A stretch of 64,000 nt of DNA from the NCBI GenBank assembly GCA_948099385.1, contig CANUEZ040000164.1, forward strand, positions 2,060,501-2,124,500, given 5' to 3'. Source of the DNA: Fasciola hepatica (lineage: Eukaryota > Platyhelminthes > Trematoda > Plagiorchiida > Fasciolidae). The translations under genes and the position numbers were made by a program. This document shows, piece after piece, positions 47,480-58,389 of the stretch (position 1 is the first letter of the stretch; the number at the start of each line of letters is the position of its first letter). The notes beneath the pieces were generated by a model. The model ran no database searches. It worked only from the letters and a program-made list of their open reading frames with translations, and had not been told where the DNA came from.

Positions 47480-49530
47480 TCTGATCCTCAGTTGGCGTTG
47501 GACGTGATGTACTCTAGCTTATTCTGCTCTCCAAACATCATCTTTCCCGAGATAACCGAATTCGGTGTAAGAAGGGCTTGTCGACAACAAGAAATGCAAC
47601 GTAAATTTGAGAAGTTGCAGCTTGCCTACGAAAGGGCCAACGACCTCTCTATCTTCCTCTGCCTCAACCACCTCTTACACCGATTACTAAGCGAAAAGGA
47701 GAACAAGCGGAAAAAAGCAGGAATTGTACGCTCTCAACCAGCCTAACAGAACAGCCCACCTTCCTGGCCTCATTACAACTCGAAACCCCCGCTGTACAAC
47801 CAAAATACCATACTTGCTCCTATTCGAGAACACTTATATTAGCCCACCTCAGTTAACCGCTGAGGCGTTCAATAACTTCTTCGGTTCTACCTTCATAAGA
47901 GACCACCACAGTCCAACCCAAGTTGTCACCTCCTTGACTGTCGATACCCTGTCAGCCGTAGTGTTCTCAGTCAACGAAGTCAGAAAGCTGTTAAATACGG
48001 CCCGGCCTCTGGCCCGCCCTGAAACCGATGGTATCCCTCCAACTCTGTTTCGCCTTGGCGGCCCGGACATCGTGATGCTTTTGCTGAACTTATTTAACCT
48101 CTCCTTATCATAAAGCATTTTTCCATCCCAGTGGAAAACTTCCGTTATCGTGCCCCTCAATACAAAGGGTGCCTTACGTGACCGTGCTAACTACCTCCTC
48201 ATAAACCACACTCCCATTATTTCTAAGATAATGGAACGAGTAGTTTAAGATGAGTTTGCCAATTTTACTCTCACCCGAGGGTTATTTAACAAAAACCAAC
48301 ATGGCTTCTTAAAGTCTGGGTCGTGTCTGACCTGCCAACTTGACTTCCCTAATCTAGTCACAATGTCAGCTGACTCTGAAATGGCACTTATGGTTATCTT
48401 CCTTGATATGACGAAAGAATTTGATCGCGTGCCTCACGCCCAGCTGCTAACCAAGGTTAAATCTTACGACATAACAAACCCACTCCTTTTTTGGTTGTCA
48501 CCCTATCTAAGCATGAGATCGCAAGCGGTAAACATTGAGGGTTACCTTTCATCACCCCAGCCAGTCACAAGTGATGTTATACAGGGCAGTGTGTTAGGCC
48601 CACTTTTATTTCTTCTCTGCATAAACCACGTATTCAAAGTGATACGCCATGGCGCCGCTTTTCTATTCGCCGATGATATAAAAATTGTATGTTCCTTGAA
48701 CCCCATACCTTGACCGATACCCTCACTAAAATAGCTAACCGTATGAATGCTCTTGACATCTGGTGCAACACTTGGAAAATGAGTTTCTCCGCCGCTAAGA
48801 GTGCCATTCTTACGTATAAAAGTCAAATTCCTCCTGAATTCCTCACCGTAAATGGCCCGTACATTCCTATTACTCCCCTAGTACGAGACCTTTGCCCGCA
48901 GTATTCTTGCTTGTTCACCTTTGAAGAATAAGCCACCTACCAGGTGGCTAAGACAAAGAAAACAATAGCCCTCAGCTGCAAAACTTTAATAATGCGCGAC
49001 AACCAGCTTCTGATTCTTAAGTCCCAAGTCGGATCGCAGCCCGGGTATTGCCTCTGGTACACGTTGACATGCGCAAATCTGATAGACGTGCCATCAAAAG
49101 AGTCCAGCGATCCTTCATCAAGGTCCCCCTCGGCTCATCATCTCCCTTGAACCACACACCGAGATGTGATCAACTAAGACCTGGATCCCTGTGGCTGCGG
49201 CGTATGAAACCCAGTCTTTATCTTCTATTCGACCTCCTACATTGAGGAGCACATAAGTCCATCACTGATCTATGTTTCGCTCAAGACGCACCCTACCTTC
49301 TCCGTAACACAAACAATACTACTAAAGTCCCACACTCCAGGACGAAACTAAGAATAAGGTACTTCATCACCGTCTATTCCAGTACTTGGAACAGACTGCC
49401 TGCAGACATTGCGGCCAGATACTAGGCCGATTTGAAATCGTCCTTACAAAATACTTAGATGTCGCCAAAGTACTACAATTGGCTCATACGTGCAACACGT
49501 TGGAACAAGCTTATGAGGGCAACCTAGATT
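47480..49530 (+). pseudogene. LINE A ORF2 reverse transcriptase and C-terminus (relic, FADD intact)
   Basis: 47492-47746 is the linker (RRACRQQEMQRKFEKLQLAYERANDLS). 47724-48113 contains VNEVRKLLNT and RPETDGIPPTLFRL, the start of the RT fold. 48363-48713 reads MVIFLDMTKEFDRVPHAQLLTKVKSYD, VIQGSVLGPLLFLLCINHVF and FLFADDIKIV. Both Asp of the FADD box are present at 48672-48677. 48689-48931 adds WCNTWKMSFSAAKSAIL and VRDLCPQYSC. The C-terminal KRVQRSF-type and LWLRRMK blocks fall at 49080-49215. Frameshifts separate most segments. Confidence 0.83.
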
Positions 49531-49554
49531 CCTAAATAGATAAAAATCACGACC

Positions 49555-50160
49555 CAGGTAACATCTGTTGCAACGTCGATGTCACCTACCACGTACGCTT
49601 TCTCCATCGCCAGCATACTAGTATCCCTCAGAATGATTTACACCACTGGCACTGCCCGTGTCAGAATCTCCCCAATTTACGCGCTCTTACGTCTCCTTTC
49701 CGTCTCTACTACAGTTAATTCGCTTTACTCGATCCGAACTGACCCACTTCCCCTTCTTTATTTTGTCCTAGAGTTTCAATACTAAATCCAATTCCGGCGA
49801 CCGCCGTTCACCTCAAACTCATCATCCTTATTCCTAGCTTCGTTTGCTATTGTTGTATTCTCATTCACTTGCAGTGGTTCATAGGCGTCATTATTCCCAT
49901 AGTAAACTGTGTCCAAATTACTAGATTCTCTTTTCACCACTGACCTGTGATCCTCGGCTGGAAGCATCCCAGACTGCGTCTCTTTATTCCTATACTCTCA
50001 GACAACAACCGGCGAGCTCTCTCTATTGATGGATTGGAATTATCCGGAAAAATACCAGCAAACTATCTGGCACAAACTTCCAACTGGAAATCTGATACCC
50101 GCCCATCATTCCTCCGCTCACCCATTGACTTTATTTTCCAGGAACCCTCGCACTCTCCTA
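49555..50160 (+). repeat. Dispersed repeat module X (copy 2)
   Basis: This aligns with the reverse complement of 10540-11009. The best-kept parts are AGAATGATTTACACCACTGG, CCCCTTCTTT, AAATCCAATTCCGGCGACC, AATTACTAGA, CAGACTGCGTCTC and GACAACAACCGGCG. Here X directly follows LINE A and precedes Y. At the minus-strand locus, Y comes first. Confidence 0.65.
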
Positions 50161-50164
50161 AGCT

Positions 50165-50520
50165 ACTCCGCAAGTCAATTCTCGCAAATCGAGCAGCTCA
50201 TGGCCAATTCAAACGACCCCCATTACCAGAACAAGATTGATTCGTAGTTTCTCCGGGACTGAATTGAAGTTCACAAAAGGTCAAAATACACACGAACCTC
50301 AATTATCCGGCCAAGTAGACTTTACGGTGAAACCTAAAGGTTCAAAGCCCCGCGACTCAAGCACGACTGTCAGAAACGGTTCAAGACCAAATTAAAATGT
50401 CTCACATGGATAAGCAAAAGTGAAAAAGTGTGGTGTACGGACGGGCTTTTTAAGGTAGTGTCAAATATATTCAATTTCATAAGGCAAGCAGAACATTTGG
50501 AAGGACTTTCAGTATTTGTT
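50165..50520 (+). repeat. Dispersed repeat module Y (copy 2)
   Basis: This aligns with the reverse complement of 11010-11400 with high similarity, for example AATTCTCGCAAATCGAGCAG, GATTCGTAGTTTCTC, GACTCAAGCACGACTG, AGAAACGGTTCAAGACC, TCTCACATGGATAAGC, CATAAGGCA and GAACATTTGGAAGGA. No conserved reading frame is evident. Confidence 0.68.
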
Positions 50521-50559
50521 CTTTGCGAACTTCATCTCTACGGCAATGTGATCTCGACC

Positions 50560-50770
50560 GACATCACCTGAGCACGTCGCGCCGGTGCGAGGAGCTGTCA
50601 GGTTTACCGCTTTGGCCAGTGCATAGCAGGCTTGCAGGACATCTCCAACGATGTGCTGGAGCGAATAGGTTGGCCGATCGCACCTCCTGCATACAGAAGT
50701 GGTTTTCAGGTTGGGTGCCAAGCTCGCTGTCAGCCTCACACACCAGCAGCTGTTGCGGACTAAAAGAATA
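50560..50770 (+). repeat. Dispersed repeat family M (copy 4)
   Basis: Contains CAGGCTTGCAGG, GATCGCACCTCCTGC, GTGGTTTTCAGGTTGGGTGCC and TGTCAGCCTCAC in family order, and follows module Y directly. C/T-rich DNA follows it, as after copies 1 and 3. Confidence 0.7.
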
Positions 50771-52057
50771 AACAAAAAGAATGCCTTTCATATACTCGAA
50801 ATGCCGCAAATATACTTCTGTCTCCTCCAGCTAACATGGACCCTCCATCGTGCTCACTTCCAAATTCACTTTGACAACCTACCGCTTTTTACGCCCGGCA
50901 AATTTTGTTTTCTCTGGCGCACAATTATCGCGTACTTAAAAACCCATCAACATTCTTGGCTCCTTGTTCCCAATCCACTTCCCGCGGTTTCATGCTAAAC
51001 TATTCACCAGTCTTTGTTGTAAACTTCACCATTCTCTCTTCCGTATCACAATCTTCAAACAGTATATGACACTGTGAAATATATCTCTAGGGATTCCCAA
51101 TTATCGATTTTTTCTGTGATGGTCTGCTTCCTCTATCAGTTCCGCTGTTCGCCCACTTAAGGTTGTTGCATCGCAATGTCCTCATCTTGCAAGGTATCAT
51201 GTCCCACATATGCATATCTCATAAACTCTTGCACGGCAGAGTTCTGTTCTTTCTCTACTAAGTGGTCTTTTTTCTGTAATGAACATAAACTGGTAGTCTT
51301 CTACCCGTCAATTCATCATTTTTACCAGCTGTGTCTCTCCTACTGTTGTAGTCAAGCACCAAGCATCGATTTTTGCCAGTTCCCAGTTTCATGTTCGTGC
51401 GTAACATTCCTTTCTTCTGAAAGTAAAACAACCCGCTCAGAGTCAGTATGTTCTTATCCGGCCACTTCTCTCATCACCACTTTGGCGACCACAGTCCAGT
51501 TTGTTTTCCGTTTGTCATACAACTGCATGGCCCATCCGATGTACGGTCACTGAACTTCACAACTGTAATCCTCGACCAATTTTCTTGGTCTTTATGTGTA
51601 ATGCCACCATTTTCATTGTCTAATTTTACATCGTAACCCCTCTTGAAGCTCTGTTGCTTGATAACATCTCCCTCGAGAATGCTTCTTTTTCACGAGACCC
51701 ATGTATTCGTCAGTCCAGTCTGGTTCTTCGGCAGGAAATTCTTCCTTCCGTAGGACTTGTTTGATTCTTCACTATTCCCCATCCACTCCACTCTTTGGCA
51801 GAATAAATGCACCTCACATTGGGCCGGCGAAAGTCAATTGTCGAACTACCACAAATGAAACGGTAATACCGGCCGAAATAGACATTTTGTGATGAAATAA
51901 ATTACATGTAAAAGAAGATGAAAAAATCCGGTTGGGTGTAACCGAAAGCAAAGGGTATTATAAAATATTGTTTATATCACCAAATTTACACTTGTATATA
52001 AGGCCTAGCACAGCAAAATGTCAGCACCCATCTCACTCGCTAGCCACGTGAATGGCC
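50771..52057. other. Unassigned DNA, C/T-rich until about 51850
   Basis: No gene is recognised in the pyrimidine-rich part; the 125-codon frame at 51176-51553 has no domain. From about 51890 base composition becomes A/T-rich and balanced. TATAAAATATTG at about 51959 and TATATAAGGCC at about 51996 lie upstream of the MULE relic and might be promoter remnants. Confidence 0.4.
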
Positions 52058-53704
52058 ATGACCGTTGACAACACTGATACGTTTTCGAGATTAGTAAGAA
52101 ACTTCTACGAAGATCTCGATGAATTCACAACCGATTTCCGAGAGTTCCAGCTTTGCACAGGTACAAGCTTTTACAGTTACAATGCCAGCACATGAAAACA
52201 GGCCAAAAAAGGCCGGCTAACAATAAGCGACGAAATGAAGTATCACTTCGTGAAATAATGTTGTGTCTGTCGGCTCCGAAAAGGTGGAGATGGATGAAGA
52301 ATAAAGTAATTGTATGCTGATGTTTAACTTCACTGTAGATACAAGACTCTGAAGTGCGGACCTTTTGTCACCTTAGTCGCCAAAGGAACTAGATATCATG
52401 TTGCGAAGTGGTGTACGGTACATAGTCATAGGTTCCAAAGAGGCAATCCTGGTTTACAAGTGGCCATCCGAAGGCTGACAGCTTTTCAAGAGTATATGGT
52501 GTATGGCTTGGTGGATACATTCCATAATACAGCTGAATTAGGGGAGTACACTAGCCATGTGTTCAATAAGCCTCTGAACAGCACGGACTTTCGGTCTATA
52601 CTTATTCGTCACAGTCATGACTTACGTGGTAACGTAATAAGGGTAAAATAATTACTTGATGATGAAGGACTTAGCCAGGTAATATACGAGGAGAACGTAG
52701 TCAAATTTCTTTTCTTCATACCCAACGAGATGATTCCGTTTGCTGGCAGATGCAGCCAGGTGATTCTAGCCGACGCTATCCACCAAATGAACAGCGGAGG
52801 CTATGTATTATGGCACTCAGTGATAGTGGATGAAACTGGCTTAGGTCGTAGTATTCTGTTTGTTGCTGCCCAATGAAAGCAGTGCAAGCTACAGACAGGC
52901 TGTAGGCTTCCTGTATGAATACCAACCCGCAACTAGGGAATGTAAAACAGTAGTGGTAGACAGTAGTCTGGCTCAGTTAAACGGGTTCAAGACACACTAT
53001 CCTGAGGCCCAGGTAGTGTTATGCCAGTTTTATTTGTTGCAAGATATGCGAAGATGGTGCAACCGTCTAGTTGGAGTGACAACGCAAGAAAAGGACCGTT
53101 TTCTCCACTGGATGCGGAACATGGTGTTCGCAAATGGCGAGTCTGCTTTCGATTTCGTGCTGCTATTCAGGCCTGCAGCTCCGAGGCAACGGATTACTTA
53201 GTAAAGATGTGGATGCCGTTTAAGTATTTCTGGGTTAGTTACAATTGTTCGGCAGAGAGGAAGAGACCCGAAAAATATTAGAATGTCCCACGGATTCGAG
53301 TACAGTTGAAGGGTATGTCTTACGGTTGGAACCATCGAAAGGAGATTTAACCATAAAATAGGGAACAGCGTCTGGAAGATAACCATTAATTGAGGTTCAG
53401 TTTACTGACGAGAGCGATATTCAGGTTATAAGAAACCCTTTGCAGCGTATCCAGTTCCGCCAACATCGGACAACTACGGCCAACCAATTCCAAATGACAA
53501 ACAAGAACGGAAAACTGAAAAAGGCCACCGTTTCCAATGTACAAAGACGTTTGCAGCTTTTGTCGGGGAGAGGATCTAACGGCCGACCTGGACGAGGACG
53601 TTCAATGGGTTCAATGCCAAACGTTTGATCGGTGGGCACATTGTCACTGCATGGGGTTCACAAACGCGGAGGACTACACTTGTGTGTATTGTCTAGCGGG
53701 ATGA
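52058..53704 (+). pseudogene. Mutator-like (MULE) transposase relic with C-terminal half PHD-type finger
   Basis: A plus-strand coding relic. From ATG 52058 a frame reads FSRLVRNFYEDLDEF and FREFQLCTGTSFYSYNAST, then stops (TGA 52193, TAA 52256). From 52340 the same frame resumes with CGPFVTLVAKGTRYHVAKWC, a FAR1-like DNA-binding look, and crosses one TAA (52649) to ADAIHQMNSGGYVLWHSVIVDETGLGR. A frameshift near 52860 leads to LLPNESSASYRQAV, TVVVDSSLAQLNGFKTHYPEAQVVLCQFYLLQDMRRW, then another at about 53170 to KMWMPFKYFWVSYNC. This is the MULE RNase H-fold core; the Asp residues in ADAIHQ and VVVDSS are kept. The end (53591-53704) reads WVQC....RWAHCHCMGF....YTCVYC and stops at 53702. No SWIM motif is clear. 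No terminal inverted repeats were found. ZSWIM-type host genes share this core, so a dead host gene is possible. Confidence 0.72.
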
Positions 53705-54224
53705 GCGGGAGCCCACTAGATCAACAAAGGCCCTATTCAGGGCGGCCGCATCATGATTCCTGCCATATTGGCATGGTGTTCCTTATTTATTTTTTTATTT
53801 AAGCCAGCACAACTAGGTTGTTATGGCGCGTGTTCACTTCGTCAGTCTTATTTCGCGCTGGTGAATACTGGATGGTAGATTGGAATCGTACATATATATA
53901 TATATATAGAGAGAAAGAGAGAGAGAAAGAGAAAGAGAGAGGGAGTAGTGAGAATGACAGATAGGATTTTAGTGGAGCCAATGACCGGAGACGTTAGTAA
54001 ATTCCCTCGTGGGATTTCGGTTTACTAGCAGGCATTTCCTGACAATGCAGCCTAATATCTAAAGTCGTAGTGTAGTCTTCTTCCCGAAAATTTTAGGCCT
54101 GAGGCCCGAACCGATTAGCCTCATGACCATTAGTTATCACTAAGGTAGCAAACTTACAAGTCTGCCGTTATAACCACAGAAGTTCGTCTAGAAACGTAAC
54201 GGTTGGCCAGTAATTATGCACATA
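53705..54224. other. Unassigned DNA with AT/GA microsatellite
   Basis: No gene is seen. It includes the simple repeat at 53891-53943 and the text that precedes the tail repeat at 54225. Confidence 0.5.
53891..53943. repeat. Compound microsatellite (AT)n followed by GA-rich tract
   Basis: About nine AT units, then GAGAGAAAGAGAGAGAG-type sequence to about 53943. Directly readable. Confidence 0.95.
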
Positions 54225-54274
54225 GCATGCTTCGGGCGTTTCCGAAATAAACCATTATTATTATTATTATTAAT
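54225..54274 (+). repeat. Retroelement 3' tail with hairpin and (ATT)n (copy 2)
   Basis: GCATGCTTCGGGCGTTTCCGAAATAAACCA is split here as GCATGC, TTCGGGC, GTT, TCCGAA, ATAAACCA, followed by ATT repeats. TTCGG and CCGAA can pair across a short loop, and AATAAA resembles a polyadenylation signal. It matches 63178 and 54964. Confidence 0.75.
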
Positions 54275-54963
54275 TGTTATATTACGAAGGCTTTATCTAT
54301 TCCCCCTGCGAGAAGTAGCATAAGTCTGAGGGAGGTTTTCATGTAGGCAATAGCACAGTGGCCCTTCCAGTGTACAAGTTGTACAGGTTGAACGAGAAGG
54401 AATTTCTATATCCTTCCCTGTATTGTTCCTGTCGAACCATATCTACAAAAGATCGTTTGAAATATTTTCCTATTTTGCAAATTATTTAGTTCCAGAAAGG
54501 TATCCGTTTTGCGACACAAATGGACATCCTAGCAGATAAGTAAGAAAACTTTGGTGGACCAATTTCATATTTTTTTCGGAAATGTTAGGCCAGGCTGCAT
54601 TTACTGTATACAGCTATTTCTCCGGGCCCACCGAGGTCTAAATTTAGTAACGAGACTCGAAAGTTTAGCAGATGTGAACGGAAACAGTGGCAGACTGATT
54701 CCGCCATTCTCTCATTCAAATATAGCGGGGTGTGATGTTCGGTGGTCTTGCTCACTGGCGCCCATTCACATCCCATTATGGTAGTTTCATTCACAGTGGC
54801 CTGGGCCGACTTGACCACCTAACCTTGAGCTTAAACTCACCGGGCTGTACCGTAACAACTGGCTTGAATGCTTTCCCTTACATTCAATAGATTTCACGTA
54901 ATTGTACAATCCTCCTATGACTCTGATTTAGCTTTCAACTGTACTGTTTGATTTTGAATTGCA
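54275..54963. other. Unassigned DNA between two tail repeats
   Basis: No gene is recognised. Because the tail at 54964 should be the 3' end of some insert, this stretch may be the body of a short element, but no inner match elsewhere in the window was found. Confidence 0.4.
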
Positions 54964-55011
54964 GCATACTTCGGGATTATCCGAAATAAACTATTATTAT
55001 TATTATTATTG
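54964..55011 (+). repeat. Retroelement 3' tail with hairpin and (ATT)n (copy 3)
   Basis: GCATACTTCGGG, ATTAT, CCGAAATAAACTA, then ATT repeats. The same hairpin arms and AATAAA occur as in copies 2 and 4. It lies only 740 bases from copy 2. Confidence 0.75.
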
Positions 55012-55930
55012 CTATTCTTGTGCAAATTTCATTCTTTTTTACCATTGTTGCCCTTTTGGCTTCCCGGCGAACGTATGCACTTGGCTCTGTATTCCTTCTC
55101 GTTTTCCAGACTCTAAACCTTTCGCTGCATCATCTACTTACTTTTCCCGTCTGCCATCTTTCTGCCAGTACCATCTGATATCACCTTTCATCAAAAGGAT
55201 TCCCACCTAGACAGTTTCCGCAGGTAAGGTAGGTGGCGCTCCAGCGGGAGATCTCCGAGGTACGGCGACCCCATGAGGCTCCTCAGACTGAAGCACAGCG
55301 GAGAAAGGTAATCTCTCCTGTTCATCCTCACCAAACTACCAAGACAGACTCTAGCGCTTTAGTTGTTGCGGCACTGGTTGATTCACAAATCCCGCGATGC
55401 AAGACAGCGGATCAACTTGGCTCGCTGCTATCTACATCCAGCGATCCGAAATGAGTTCAATTGAACTGAATGGAGCACACGGGGATGAGGTATTGAGCCC
55501 CTGATATTTTGTCAGTAAACGTGTCTATTGTGCGGAGCTCAAGTGACAAATGGGGTACGGACGCAACGGATGACCCCAGTCACGAATCAAGAAATACTTT
55601 ACCAGTAGGCAGGAAGCCAATGTCATTAATCTAAGAATGTTTATGCGATCGTCCGCGACAAAGCGCACAGAGTGGGGAATCATCGAAGAGGGCCTGCAGA
55701 AGAGTGTGTCACAGTGACAGTCGAACCAGGAGCAGCTTCAATTGCGATGATAAAATAGATTATACGTGGGGTGACATCAAAGGTGATGATTGCCGAAAAT
55801 GATGGCAGTTCTAACGCACTTACCCGCTGAATGTCATAGTGCCCCGCAAATTCTGCCTTCTAGAAAAATCACTTAACAAACGGCGCAGGGATCTAGGGGG
55901 CAATCGTTTAGAATGCGACCCACTGGATAC
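55012..55930. other. Unassigned DNA before LINE relic D
   Basis: No motif is recognised. The part after 55230 is less pyrimidine-biased and might be the upstream part of LINE D, but no endonuclease motif can be named. Confidence 0.35.
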
Positions 55931-55935
55931 ACGGT

Positions 55936-56700
55936 TTGTCTCGGCCACTTCCATCATGTAGAAGCTGTAATGGACCGAAGTTGGAGCCACAGAGACGCAG
56001 TAACCTGACTATCATTTCCCATAAGATCCTTGAGCACGTGCTGAAACTTGTTGACCTGGCCCACCTGCACAACAACCGGCTTACCTCTTCTGTTCAGCAT
56101 TGTTCTTGTCGGGAATTCCATGCTTCAATAACGCTCTGCATCGTGGAATGCCTTAATCAGGGCCGCGACAAAGACATGATCCCACACACGGCTTCACCCG
56201 CTTCGCAAAGTGCTTTGGACAGTGTGTCACCTATTCCCCTTATGCACAACAACTGGTCCTACGGAATTTACAGCAATGTGTTCGCTTATTTTAGCTTTCT
56301 CAACGATCTCCCGTGAGCAGGTAGAGATAGTCCCTGTCTTTCCGAACCATCTATCCACCCCGGGGTCCCCGAGGATTGATGTTAGGTCCTTTGTCGAACC
56401 TGACTCACATTAATGAGCTGACTAACAACCTATCAGTGAGCATCGTAATGTACACTGACGGCGTTACGACCCAGGGCGGCAATGCCACATAAGTGCGGTC
56501 GGCAATGGACCCCGTCAAGCAATGATCTGTCGACTGGAGCTTACCTATTGGTAACGGCAAGTGTGTGGGTATGTAATTTGGTAAAACCTTGCCCAAAACC
56601 TCTGGATTGGAGATGCCACAACAATCCGGGGTGTGAGTCTTGAAGTCTTGAAGTAATACACGGGTACGAGGCTCAAGCCCAAATGTTCACGGATCTTGTG
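55936..56700 (+). pseudogene. LINE relic D (reverse transcriptase fragment; FADD changed to YTDG)
   Basis: 55990-56110 reads LTIISHKILEHVLKLVDLAHLHNNRLTSSVQH, matching the ISLTSxxxKxxExxLxxxLxxHLxxNxLLxxxQHGF block of LINE RT. At 56360-56460 GVP is followed in another frame by MLGPLSNLTHINELTNNLSVSIVMYTDGVT, matching GVPQGSVLGPLLFLxYINDL...FADDxx. The catalytic box is YTDG (56451-56462), so the second Asp is lost. GNGKCVGM...FGKTLPK at about 56550-56600 matches the NxxKCxxMxFxxK stretch that follows. Stops and frame changes are frequent. Confidence 0.72.
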
Positions 56701-58389
56701 ATTATCTTGTCATCTGAATGTCACCACTGAGCTGTAAGACAGTTCACTGGATAGCGGGGAAATGGGAAAACGGAAAAGGGTTCAAAAAACAAATCTTGAC
56801 AGTAGCTTGCATCTGGTGTTGCCGGCGAACTGGAAGGCAGACCGCTGGAAAATGTGAAAGGGTTAGGGACACTAGTCTTGACTGCATCTTGCGTCTTGAG
56901 CTGCCGGGAATCTGGAAGATGGACCTTTCGACTGTGGGAGAATTTCAGCTTCGCTGAAGTCCGTTCAGCTTGAGCGACACGCAAGGTTCTATCATGGGAA
57001 ATCTGTCAGACATCAAACGGCGAGGTTTTCGGTCCACGCGCCGCGCGCGACCTTGCCGCCAGTTGAGACAGTAAAGTTCCTCCGCTTTCGGGAAAGCAAG
57101 TGGTTATTTTCATCTTATCACCACAAACTGATTAATGGGCTCGACTTTAGCACTCTCAACAAAAAGAAGCAGAACTTCCCCGCCATCCTCAATGGTGACT
57201 TCCAGATCTTTTACAAGACATAAAAGATTTGCTCTAGGATAGGATGTTCGGATGTTACTATTCGGCCTAATAGAGAATCGAGATGGTAATGCGTGTACAA
57301 AAAGGACACGAAGCCCGTTTACGGAATTTCGCACACCCACCATTCGAAGGGGCTGACCAACCAGAAACGGTTTCCATTAAAGGCTTGCAGAATTAGGGGT
57401 CCCTTCTTAGTGTGAAAGGTTTTAGCTGCAGGGCTTGTATACCACATTTCCCAGCGTTCACTTTTAAGCAAGCTAAGAAGTTATTCAAGCCTGGCGCTCG
57501 TACAAGAGCTCTTAAGATAGTTTTAGCAAGCAAAACGGCTCAACTTTAGAATAACCTACGGGAGGAGGCTACCTATGACTAAACAGAGAAACCGGCAAAA
57601 GGCAAATGGATAGATTGAGGTTCTAAAACGTTGCTTAGGTTTGAGGCCTTGTGCCTAATTGCCCCTGCCTTGAAGTACTCGCTTCCGACTGTCGGGGTAG
57701 TAGACCTGAAAATAAAGCTAGCTAGGTGGAGGGAGTTGGCCATCGAGAAGAAATGTAGGTATTCTGTCACCAAACACACTCTCTTAACAGGGGTGGGAAT
57801 TAGACAGTGATAAACGTATGTCAGAATGGAAGTGAAGAAAAAGACATGCGGTTAACCTTTCTTTTTTCTTCGACATGAAACTCCCGCTAGAGATTAGGGT
57901 AGAAGCCTCTTTTTTAAGAAATGGTTCTGTTCCATGAGAGAAAATTATCCTCCAAAAGAGCCTTCGACGAAGCAGCCACCCTATAGGTAAAAGTTAGCTT
58001 GGAGGGAGACACGTGGTAATGGTTCAAAACACCCTCAGCTGTGAAGGCGGGCAAAGGCTAGACAGACAAGTTAAGGGCAAACGCCTTAAAGTTGCTCATA
58101 TAGGTGAATTAGAAACCAGGCCCCCTCCCATGTGTCTTATGTCGAAGATGAACAGACTGAGGACTAATTGTCTTGCAGGACACGGTAGGTGAGACATACA
58201 CCATACTGCTTAGATGGAAGCTCTCTCGAAAACTTTAAATATATGATCTTGGACAAGGTCAGTGTTCAACAACTTTATTTCTGAAAAGTCTGGGCCCGAG
58301 TTAAGTAGACTTCAGCACACTCATCGACAAACCTGTCCCTTTAATTTGATCCGCTGCGATTAAAATAAGCGCAGTTGCAATTAGTTAGA
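56701..58389. other. Unassigned, A/G-rich DNA after 57060
   Basis: No protein is recognised. The A/G bias on the plus strand links it to the minus-strand repeat arm that starts near 58390. Confidence 0.4.

Larger units (their letters stand above)
45145..49530 (+). mobile_element. LINE copy A, CR1/jockey-type, most complete LINE in the window
   Basis: An ORF1-like segment (45145-45728) is followed by a full set of ORF2 domains: proline-rich N-terminus, endonuclease, RT and C-terminal region. All are on the plus strand and collinear with LINE B. The 5' edge is uncertain. At the 3' side the recognisable protein ends near 49500, and module X begins near 49555. ORF2 has at least six frame changes and internal stops, so the copy is dead, though it is better preserved than B. 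Confidence 0.83.

Noticed and set aside
52284..52338. A 55-bp intron (GT...AG) in the MULE relic
   Set aside because: The boundaries look possible, but joining them does not keep the reading frame, and upstream stops already break it. It may be simple decay.
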